Position numbers and translations under genes: made by a program. Below, in pieces: positions 1 through 4,637 of a stretch of 5,272 bases of DNA; the stretch's first letter is position 1, and the number at the start of each line of letters is the position of its first letter. Source of the stretch: an uncultured Erysipelotrichaceae bacterium (GTDB taxonomy: Bacteria; Bacillota_I; Bacilli_A; Erysipelotrichales; Erysipelotrichaceae); contig OMUX01000244.1 in assembly GCA_900314345.1 (NCBI GenBank), positions 1 to 5,272 on the forward strand. The letters are read 5' to 3'. The notes under the pieces were generated by a model. It had not been told where the DNA came from, did not search any database, and was given only the letters and a program-made list of their open reading frames with translations.

Positions 1-22
1 GGCAAGAAGAAGAGGCAAGTAA
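1..22 (+). CDS. 3' end of an upstream gene, possibly ribosomal protein bS21 (partial)
   Basis: Reading from base 2, the frame gives Ala-Arg-Arg-Arg-Gly-Lys and then TAA at 20-22, eight bases before a strong intrinsic terminator. The other two forward frames run into or past the terminator hairpin, so this frame is the best candidate for the true end of a gene. A tail this rich in arginine and lysine fits the C-terminus of small ribosomal subunit protein bS21, and rpsU does lie a few genes upstream of phoH in Bacillus-type genomes. Only six residues are visible, so the product name is inference from context and not a sequence identification. Confidence 0.35.
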
Positions 23-30
23 GAGAACAG

Positions 31-55
31 GCATCGGGAAACCGGTGCTTTTCTT
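31..55 (+). terminator. Rho-independent terminator of the upstream gene
   Basis: GCATCGG (31-37) pairs with CCGGTGC (42-48) through seven base pairs, one of them a U-G wobble, around a GAAA tetraloop (38-41). TTTTCTT follows at 49-55. The A-rich bases just before the stem could pair partly with the T tract. This is a textbook intrinsic terminator and separates the upstream gene from the next one. Confidence 0.88.
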
Positions 56-99
56 ATGCCTGAAATGAAAAATACCATGCTGAAATACGGATTCTATCG

Positions 100-105
100 T
101 ATGAT
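100..105 (+). promoter_or_regulatory. Possible -10 element for the SSB-like gene
   Basis: TATGAT at 100-105 matches the TATAAT consensus at five of six positions and lies between the upstream terminator and the next gene, where a promoter is needed. No good -35 element sits 16-18 bases upstream and there is no TG extension, so this is only a candidate. Confidence 0.3.
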
Positions 106-118
106 TAATTCAAAGAAG

Positions 119-133
119 CAGGGTATATCCCTG
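119..133 (+). repeat. Perfect 5-bp inverted repeat in the leader of the SSB-like gene
   Basis: CAGGG (119-123) and CCCTG (129-133) are perfect inverted copies around TATAT (124-128); a G-U pair (118/134) could extend the RNA stem. No T run follows, so it is not a terminator. It lies downstream of the possible -10 and just before the ribosome binding site. It could be an operator or an RNA hairpin; its function is unknown. Confidence 0.5.
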
Positions 134-138
134 TCACA

Positions 139-146
139 GAAAGAGG
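139..146 (+). promoter_or_regulatory. Shine-Dalgarno with unusually long spacer (SSB-like gene)
   Basis: GAAAGAGG at 139-146 is the only plausible ribosome binding site for the ATG at 162. The 15-base spacer is long and almost all pyrimidine. The bases right after it (TTTCCTTT, 147-154) can pair with AAGAGG in a small hairpin, which could mask the site. There is no closer in-frame start codon upstream. Confidence 0.5.
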
Positions 147-161
147 TTTCCTTTATTTTTT

Positions 162-650
162 ATGGCTAAAGACTTTTTCTCATTTGAATCCATCCGCGAC
201 AAGGAAGGCAATGTCATCTGCTATCACGTCTCCATGATCGGTACTTTGGAACAGGAAGGCATGATCCGCATGCGTACTGACCTGGGAGAAAACGGAGACC
301 AGAAGATGGCCTTCGGCAGACTCACCGTCACCAACCAGGACCGAAGGATCCGCACATTGCTCAAGGAACTGGGCGCCAGGGTATGGTCCCATTCCCATGA
401 CAGCGACGATGACAGTTCCACGGATATCATCTCCTTCACCGCCAAGGACTGGCGGGCGGATGAAGCCTTTGAACTCAATGAAGGCGACCGTGTGCTGATT
501 GAAGGAAGGGCATACGTCCGCAAGAAGAACGAGAGGATGCCGGATTCCCTGCCGGAGATGAGCGTGACCGTTACGGGCATGTTCGTGCTTGGGCACAGAA
601 GACAGATCCGTCATCAGAGCGTCAACGCTGGTCTTGTACCGCAGGAGTGA
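162..650 (+). CDS. Divergent OB-fold, SSB-like protein (hypothetical)
   Basis: The gene encodes 162 residues with no signal peptide or membrane segment, so the product is probably cytoplasmic. I do not recognise it as a named family, but its pattern resembles single-stranded-DNA-binding OB folds. An early strand (about 21-29) holds VSMIGTLEQEG. A strand with FGRLTVTN follows (51-58), then DIISFTAKDW (88-97) and LNEGDRVLIEGRAYVRK (105-121), which resembles the SSB 'YLRKGSQVYIEGQL' region. A final strand is SVTVTGMFVLG (134-144). An Asp/Ser-rich insert (78-87) sits where SSBs have the loop before the 'W-x-x-V-x-x-F-G' strand. The C-terminus ends in NAGLVPQE and lacks the acidic DDDIPF-type tip that recruits repair proteins to true SSB. 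The gene stands alone between two terminators, so it is probably expressed separately from the phoH operon. That it is a real gene is well supported; ssDNA binding is inference. Confidence 0.75.
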   Translation: MAKDFFSFESIRDKEGNVICYHVSMIGTLEQEGMIRMRTDLGENGDQKMAFGRLTVTNQDRRIRTLLKELGARVWSHSHDSDDDSSTDIISFTAKDWRADEAFELNEGDRVLIEGRAYVRKKNERMPDSLPEMSVTVTGMFVLGHRRQIRHQSVNAGLVPQE

Positions 651-653
651 CTC

Positions 654-681
654 ACATGGAGGCAGTATGCTTCCATGTTTT
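654..681 (+). terminator. Rho-independent terminator after the SSB-like gene
   Basis: ACATGGAGGC (654-663) pairs with GCTTCCATGT (669-678) as a ten-base-pair stem with a single G-U wobble and an AGTAT loop (664-668). It runs directly into a short T tract (678-681). It begins three bases after the stop codon at 648-650. The T tract is short, so termination may be partial. Confidence 0.75.
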
Positions 682-706
682 CATGCACGGAGAATGTTTC
701 ACAACG

Positions 707-715
707 TGCTACAAT
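707..715 (+). promoter_or_regulatory. Extended -10 promoter for the phoH operon
   Basis: TGC followed by TACAAT (710-715) gives a five-of-six -10 hexamer with a TG extension. No convincing -35 lies 16-18 bases upstream, which is tolerated in extended -10 promoters. Transcription would start near 722, leaving a leader of about 23 bases before the phoH start. It lies after the preceding terminator and before the first operon gene, as expected. Confidence 0.55.
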
Positions 716-728
716 GATTTCATATCAT

Positions 729-735
729 AAGGGGG
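729..735 (+). promoter_or_regulatory. Strong Shine-Dalgarno fixing the TTG start of phoH
   Basis: AAGGGGG at 729-735 lies nine bases before the TTG at 745. No ATG or GTG in frame sits at a suitable distance, and the next in-frame ATG (778) has no such site. The site therefore decides the TTG start. Confidence 0.75.
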
Positions 736-744
736 ATTGAACCT

Positions 745-1707
745 TTGGACGCAAACAGAACGATTACCATCAGTGAGATGAGTGCCCTGCAGGCCATGAG
801 CCTTGTAGGAAGCCAGGACCGCAACCTGGATGTGCTGAGTGAGTGCTTCGGAAAACAGATCACCTTCCGGGACAATGTCTTCACCATCCATGACTGCAGC
901 GAAGAGGTATACTCACAGATCCATGATGTGCTGATGGCATTATATGTCATTGCCAGGAAGAACCAGCCGGTCAGCGAGCAGGATGTGATCTATGCCTGCC
1001 GCCTTGTCACGAAGAAGGAAAAGGCAGACTTTGATTCCTTCTCCAATGAGATGATCGGCCGTACATTAACCGGCAAGGCCATCGTTCCCAAGACCAAGGG
1101 ACAGTATGAATTCGTCAAGGCCATGGACAATAAGTCCATCGTCTTTGCCATCGGTCCTGCCGGCACCGGCAAGACATTCCTTGCCGTGATCAAGGCAGTG
1201 ACGCTGCTCAAGAAGGGCGATGTCAAGCGCATCGTATTGACCAGACCTGCTGTTGAAGCAGGGGAAAGCCTGGGCTTTCTTCCAGGCGACATGAAGGAGA
1301 AGGTCGATCCGTATCTTACCCCGCTGTACGATGCACTGCATGACATGCTGGGCGTGGAGAAGACGGAGGCTCTCATTGAAAAGGGAACGATCGAGATTGC
1401 TCCGCTTGCCTACATGCGCGGCCGTACCCTGGATGATTCCTTTGTCATCCTGGATGAAGCACAGAATACAACCCCTGCCCAGATGAAGATGTTCCTGACA
1501 AGACTTGGCTTCCATTCCCGCATGGTCATCACCGGCGATGTCACCCAGATCGATCTCAGGAAGGGCGAACAGTCCGGACTCATCCAGGCATCTTCCATTC
1601 TGGAAGGCATTGATGAAATATCCATCCTGCATCTGACCAGCGATGATGTCGTCAGACATCCGCTTGTCCAGAAGATCATCGAACGCTACAGCAAGAGCGA
1701 ACAGTGA
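745..1707 (+). CDS. phoH: PhoH family ATPase (PhoH/YbeZ)
   Basis: This 320-residue protein is the usual length for bacterial PhoH. Residues about 10-95 form the family's N-terminal region. The P-loop ATPase domain follows, with Walker A GPAGTGKT at 137-144, TRPAVEAGE at 166-174, LGFLPGD at 176-182, Walker B VILDEAQN at 234-241, and the sensor-like ITGDVTQIDL starting at 262. All are hallmarks of the family, which is related to superfamily 1 helicases. PhoH-like proteins are cytoplasmic, RNA-associated ATPases; in Escherichia coli the homologue YbeZ is encoded beside ybeY and its product interacts with YbeY. That neighbour follows here after nine bases, supporting a role in RNA or ribosome metabolism rather than phosphate starvation. 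The exact biochemical role is unsettled for the family. It is the first gene of the operon, with a TTG start chosen from its Shine-Dalgarno. Confidence 0.95.
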   Translation: MDANRTITISEMSALQAMSLVGSQDRNLDVLSECFGKQITFRDNVFTIHDCSEEVYSQIHDVLMALYVIARKNQPVSEQDVIYACRLVTKKEKADFDSFSNEMIGRTLTGKAIVPKTKGQYEFVKAMDNKSIVFAIGPAGTGKTFLAVIKAVTLLKKGDVKRIVLTRPAVEAGESLGFLPGDMKEKVDPYLTPLYDALHDMLGVEKTEALIEKGTIEIAPLAYMRGRTLDDSFVILDEAQNTTPAQMKMFLTRLGFHSRMVITGDVTQIDLRKGEQSGLIQASSILEGIDEISILHLTSDDVVRHPLVQKIIERYSKSEQ

Positions 1708-1716
1708 GGCATTCCT

Positions 1717-2178
1717 ATGGAGATCACCATATACAACCGTACCAATCAGGACATGACAGCCTATGAACCGCTGTTTCAGAAGATTGCAAGGTCTGCGGAA
1801 AAGAAGCTGCAGCTTCCGAAGGACTATGAACTGTCCGTCACCTTTGTCAGATCCCGTACGATTCATACGATCAACCGGGACTACAGAGGCATCGATCGTC
1901 CCACGGATGTCATCAGCTTTGCAGCAAATGATTTCACATATGCCAATGAGCTTCCGGAAGAAGAGAAGGACCTCGGGGATCTTTTCATCAACATCGACTA
2001 TGCAAGGAAGCAGGCAGGGAAGTACGGCCACAGCGTGGAACGTGAGACAGCCTTCCTGTTCACCCATGGCATGCTGCATTGTTTAGGGTATGACCACATG
2101 AAGCCGGAGGATGAGAAGGTCATGTTTGCCTTGCAGGATGAGATTCTCGATCCCATCATGCCAAGGAGCACGAAGTGA
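1717..2178 (+). CDS. ybeY: Endoribonuclease YbeY, rRNA maturation factor
   Basis: The gene encodes 153 residues, the normal size for YbeY. The family signature NRDYRGIDRPTDVISF is at 53-68, including the conserved arginine R57. The metal-binding H-x3-H-x5-H motif follows, with H117, H121 and H127 in HGMLHCLGYDH, which holds the catalytic zinc. YbeY is a single-strand-specific metallo-endoribonuclease needed for 16S rRNA 3'-end maturation and 70S quality control in the cytoplasm. GAGG (1706-1709), overlapping the phoH stop, is a Shine-Dalgarno seven bases before ATG 1717. The last bases overlap the next gene by four. The presence of phoH before it and era three genes later gives a ribosome-assembly context. 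All key residues are intact. Confidence 0.97.
   Translation: MEITIYNRTNQDMTAYEPLFQKIARSAEKKLQLPKDYELSVTFVRSRTIHTINRDYRGIDRPTDVISFAANDFTYANELPEEEKDLGDLFINIDYARKQAGKYGHSVERETAFLFTHGMLHCLGYDHMKPEDEKVMFALQDEILDPIMPRSTK
2163..2168 (+). promoter_or_regulatory. Shine-Dalgarno fixing the GTG start of dgkA
   Basis: AAGGAG at 2163-2168, inside the end of ybeY, is a consensus site six bases before GTG 2175. It supports a GTG start whose codon overlaps the ybeY TGA (GTGA, 2175-2178), an arrangement typical of translational coupling. Confidence 0.7.
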
Positions 2179-2516
2179 ACGCCCTGAAGAAGAAATTCCT
2201 GCCGACATTCCGCGGCGTGAAGGTGGGGCTGGGACACAGGTCCGTTCTGATCCAGTGCATCCTGGGGGGCATGGCAGTCATTGCCGGGCTCATCATGAAG
2301 CTGGACAGTGTGGAGTGGCTTGCAGTGATCATCTGCATCGGCTGTGTGATTACCGCTGAGATGATGAATACAGCCATTGAATGGCTGTGCGATCTGTACA
2401 GTACCAAAAAGGATGAAAGGATCCGCAACATCAAGGACGTTGCAGGAGCAGCAGTGCTGATCTCTGCCATGGCGGCGCTGGCCTGTGCCGTTGTGATCCT
2501 GATCCGTCATATTTAA
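2175..2516 (+). CDS. dgkA: Diacylglycerol kinase family protein, likely undecaprenol kinase
   Basis: The 113-residue protein is a small integral membrane kinase of the prokaryotic DAGK family. Three hydrophobic segments are visible, at about 24-41, 46-61 and 89-110. The active-site helix AEMMNTAIEWLCDL carries E62, N65 and E69, matching the E-x2-N-x3-E pattern of E. coli DgkA. A second conserved stretch, D80-E81-R82 through K87-D88 with GAAV after it, completes the site. In Gram-positive bacteria this family phosphorylates undecaprenol, using ATP, to regenerate the lipid carrier for peptidoglycan and other wall polymers; that substrate is inferred from the lineage, because sequence alone does not separate it from diacylglycerol kinase. 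The N-terminus (MNALKKKFLP) is basic and probably cytoplasmic. It starts with GTG and overlaps ybeY by four bases. Confidence 0.93.
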   Translation: MNALKKKFLPTFRGVKVGLGHRSVLIQCILGGMAVIAGLIMKLDSVEWLAVIICIGCVITAEMMNTAIEWLCDLYSTKKDERIRNIKDVAGAAVLISAMAALACAVVILIRHI

Positions 2517-2531
2517 GGAGAGTATAAGAAC

Positions 2532-2936
2532 ATGCTGAACAAAGATGAACTGATTGCCGAGGCTTTCAAGGCCATGAAGAACAGCTACGCACCATACAGC
2601 AGATACCATGTCGGTGCTGCCCTGCAGACAAAGGACGGAAGGATCTTCCACGGGGCAAACATTGAGAATGCAAGCCTTGGCGCAACAAACTGTGCAGAGA
2701 GATCCGCTGTCTTCTCTGCCTACAGCGAAGGGGTGCGGAAGGATGACATTGACTCGCTTGCCATCGTCTCTGACGGGGATGAGGTATGCGGTCCCTGCGG
2801 CATCTGCCGTCAGGTATTGTCAGAGCTGATCAACCAGGATACCCCGATCTATCTTTCCAACGGAAAGACAGAGCTGACCAGTAATATCTTCAGACTTCTG
2901 CCGATGCAGTTCGGATCAAAGGATGTCCTGAGATGA
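2532..2936 (+). CDS. cdd: Cytidine deaminase
   Basis: The 134-residue length is that of the small homotetrameric cytidine deaminases such as Bacillus subtilis Cdd. The product hydrolyses cytidine and deoxycytidine to uridine and deoxyuridine plus ammonia in pyrimidine salvage, in the cytoplasm. The zinc site is intact: C54 in TNCAERSA, and C86 and C89 in CGPCGICRQVL. E56 is the catalytic proton shuttle. The nucleoside-binding elements YAPYSRYHVGAAL (19-31) and NIENASLG (43-50) are also present. AAGGAG (2515-2520), overlapping the dgkA stop, lies 11 bases before ATG 2532. The stop overlaps the era start as ATGA. Cdd between dgkA and era is the standard Bacillota order, so its place reflects conserved synteny more than a shared pathway. 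Confidence 0.97.
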   Translation: MLNKDELIAEAFKAMKNSYAPYSRYHVGAALQTKDGRIFHGANIENASLGATNCAERSAVFSAYSEGVRKDDIDSLAIVSDGDEVCGPCGICRQVLSELINQDTPIYLSNGKTELTSNIFRLLPMQFGSKDVLR

Positions 2937-3820
2937 AGTCCGGATTCGTTGCCCTTACCGGAAGACCGAATGCCGGCAAGAGTACCTTGATCAATGCCCT
3001 GGTGAAGGAGAAGATTGCCATCGTATCCCCCAAGGCACAGACCACAAGATCCGAGATCCGCGGCATTGTGAATACCGAAGAAGGACAGATCGTCTTCACT
3101 GATACCCCGGGCATCCACAAGGCAAGACACCGTCTGGAAGTACGGATGAACAAGGAAGCTTCCAATGTCATCCAGGGGGTGGATCTGATCTACCTGGTGG
3201 CCGACGGATCACAGCCGTTCGGAACAGGCGATGAGTATGTGTTGCGCATGATCGAAAATGCCGGTGTACCGGCATTCCTGATCTTCAACAAGATTGACAA
3301 GATGAGCCATGAACAGGTGGTGAAGAACCTGCTGACATGGCAGAAGCATCATGCCTTTGAAGAGTTCTTCCCGATTTCTGCGCTGAAACAGAACGATTTC
3401 CATGATCTCATCGAAACAACATTCAGGTATCTTCCGGAAGGGGATGCCATGTTTCCCATGGATGTGGTCAGCGATGAACCGATCAACTTCCGCATGGCTG
3501 AGATCATCCGGGAAAAGATCCTGCTCTGCACGGAAGAAGAGGTTCCCCATGCAAGCGCCGTGGTCATTGAAAACAAGGAACATGACGACAAGGGCTGGCA
3601 TATCCAGGCCATGATCTTAGTGGAAAAGCAGGGGCAGAAGGGAATCCTGATCGGCAAGGGCGGAAACATGCTCAGGAAGATCAACAATGCCTCCGCAAGG
3701 GAAATCCAGGATCTGCTGCAGGAACCGGTGGAGCTTTCCCTGTTTGTACGCGTGGAAGAGGAATGGCGCGACAAGGATTCCCGCATCAGCCAGTATGGCT
3801 ACGGAAACATCGATGAATGA
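2933..3820 (+). CDS. era: GTPase Era, 30S ribosomal subunit assembly factor
   Basis: The 295-residue protein has the full Era architecture. An N-terminal GTPase domain carries G1 GRPNAGKS (10-17), a switch region with TTRSEIRGI (37-45), G3 DTPG (57-60), G4 NKID (119-122) and G5 SAL (149-151). A C-terminal KH domain follows, with the family stretch EEEVPHASAV (201-210) and the RNA-binding loop IGKGGNML (240-247). Era binds the 3' end of 16S rRNA and checks its maturation during 30S assembly, coupling GTP hydrolysis to release. Shared context with ybeY, which processes the same rRNA end, makes functional sense. The start is set by AAAGGA (2918-2923), nine bases before ATG 2933, and the gene overlaps cdd by four bases. 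The family more often has PHS than PHA at the EVPHAS position, a minor change. Confidence 0.97.
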   Translation: MKSGFVALTGRPNAGKSTLINALVKEKIAIVSPKAQTTRSEIRGIVNTEEGQIVFTDTPGIHKARHRLEVRMNKEASNVIQGVDLIYLVADGSQPFGTGDEYVLRMIENAGVPAFLIFNKIDKMSHEQVVKNLLTWQKHHAFEEFFPISALKQNDFHDLIETTFRYLPEGDAMFPMDVVSDEPINFRMAEIIREKILLCTEEEVPHASAVVIENKEHDDKGWHIQAMILVEKQGQKGILIGKGGNMLRKINNASAREIQDLLQEPVELSLFVRVEEEWRDKDSRISQYGYGNIDE

Positions 3821-4565
3821 CAGGATCCACGGCATCATCCTGAAGCAGTCCGACTACCGGGAAAACGGGGCATTGGTTGCTGTGCTCTCTCAGGAGCATG
3901 GCAAGCTTTCGCTTTCCGCTTCCGGTGTCCGGAAGATGACATCGAAGAATGCCGGAAGCCTGCTTCCTTTCACCTATGGCGAGTTCACCCTGGACTACCG
4001 GGATGACAGGACGCTGTTTCACCTTAAAAGCGCCCATACACTTCACTACTACCGTCATGTCCATGAAGATCTCACGGCCAGTGCAGCAGCCAATGTGCTG
4101 CTCGAGACGTGCGATGCCATGGTCATGGAAGGGGAAAGCGATCCGCTCTGGAATGATGCGTATGCCTGGCTTCAGAAATCCCTGGAACTTCTGGAAGAGG
4201 GAAAACGGGCAGATCTTGTGCTTGGCATCTTCCTTGCAAGAATCCTGGATGCCTCAGGCATGGCACCGGAAGCGGACCAGTGTGTTCTGTGCGGAAAGCC
4301 AAGTGCTGCAGCCATCAGCGTGAAGGACGGCGGCTTCCTGTGTGCAGACTGTGCGCAGAAGGCAGGCATGGAACCCATGCCGGTGGCTTCTCTCCGGGCA
4401 TTCCGCCTTGTGAACAAGGCAGGCTTCAAGGATATTGATGTGCTTGCCGCATGCACGGACAATATCTGCGCCACAGACAGCCTCCTGATTGACTTCCTCG
4501 ATCAGCACGGAGGCATTCATATCCGTTCTTTTGCCTTTTTTCAAAGGCTTTTTGACATTGAATAG
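3813..4565 (+). CDS. recO: DNA repair protein RecO
   Basis: The gene encodes 250 residues, the normal RecO length. The N-terminal OB-fold (about 1-80) begins with MNDRIHGIILKQSDYREN, matching the family's 'G-I-V-L-x-x-x-D-Y-x-E' opening, and continues with VLSQEHGKLSLSASGVRK (24-41). A helical domain follows, with a four-cysteine zinc site at C157-x2-C160 and C177-x2-C180. RecO loads RecA on SSB-coated gaps with RecR and anneals SSB-coated strands. The frame stays open upstream to 3687, but an earlier start would add 42 residues that merely read era in another frame and lack family similarity. ATG 3813 overlaps the end of era by eight bases with only a weak ribosome site, so translation is probably coupled. 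The final codons also encode a terminator hairpin. Confidence 0.95.
   Translation: MNDRIHGIILKQSDYRENGALVAVLSQEHGKLSLSASGVRKMTSKNAGSLLPFTYGEFTLDYRDDRTLFHLKSAHTLHYYRHVHEDLTASAAANVLLETCDAMVMEGESDPLWNDAYAWLQKSLELLEEGKRADLVLGIFLARILDASGMAPEADQCVLCGKPSAAAISVKDGGFLCADCAQKAGMEPMPVASLRAFRLVNKAGFKDIDVLAACTDNICATDSLLIDFLDQHGGIHIRSFAFFQRLFDIE
4533..4553 (+). terminator. Intrinsic terminator inside the 3' end of recO
   Basis: GCCTTT (4533-4538) pairs with AAAGGC (4543-4548) in a six-base-pair stem with a TTTC loop, directly followed by five Ts (4549-4553). It lies 10-30 bases before the recO stop codon, so it ends the phoH-recO operon while still in coding sequence. Half the stem is A-T, so it may be leaky. 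Confidence 0.62.
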
Positions 4566-4586
4566 GATATTGCGAAGTGGTATACT
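4558..4586 (+). promoter_or_regulatory. Extended -10 promoter for glyS
   Basis: The -35 candidate TTGAAT (4558-4563) and the -10 TATACT (4581-4586) are separated by exactly 17 bases, and the -10 is preceded by TG plus one base (4578-4580). The -35 overlaps the recO stop codon (4563-4565). Transcription should start near 4593, giving a leader of about 40 bases. The position just after the recO terminator supports an independent glyS unit. Confidence 0.75.
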
Positions 4587-4598
4587 GCTAGCGACCTT

Positions 4599-4637
4599 AT
4601 GGGTAATGAAAGGAAACTGACGGCAGCTATACTATGA
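4599..4637 (+). CDS. Possible 12-codon leader ORF overlapping the glyS start
   Basis: An open frame from ATG 4599 encodes [12 protein letters not shown] and ends with TGA at 4635-4637, overlapping the glyS ATG 4634 in an ATGA junction. It would begin only about six bases after the predicted transcript start, with no Shine-Dalgarno, so it would have to be translated as a near-leaderless message. AAAGGA (4609-4614) inside it is 19 bases from the glyS ATG, too far for normal use. Coupling from this frame could explain how glyS is initiated. A frame this short can occur by chance, so it is a hypothesis. Confidence 0.25.
   Translation: MGNERKLTAAIL

Noticed and set aside
1066..2079. Long open frame (337 codons) on the minus strand across phoH and ybeY.
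   Set aside because: It is antisense to two clearly recognised genes with intact catalytic motifs, crosses their junction, and its translation resembles no family I know. It is best explained as a codon-usage shadow.
1998..2651. Minus-strand open frame of 217 codons across ybeY, dgkA and cdd.
   Set aside because: It is antisense to three conserved, tightly packed genes, with no recognisable domain and no ribosome site logic of its own.
3687..3812. Extended N-terminus for recO from ATG 3687.
   Set aside because: The extra 42 residues overlap the era KH-domain codons in another frame and do not resemble RecO. The family's conserved opening begins at ATG 3813.
4552..4557. Perfect TTGACA as the glyS -35.
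   Set aside because: It lies 23 bases from the TATACT at 4581, too far for a sigma-70-type promoter. TTGAAT at 4558 has the ideal 17-base spacing.
4628..4633. Second TATACT directly before the glyS ATG as another -10.
   Set aside because: No -35 or TG extension accompanies it, and transcription would start inside the glyS coding region.
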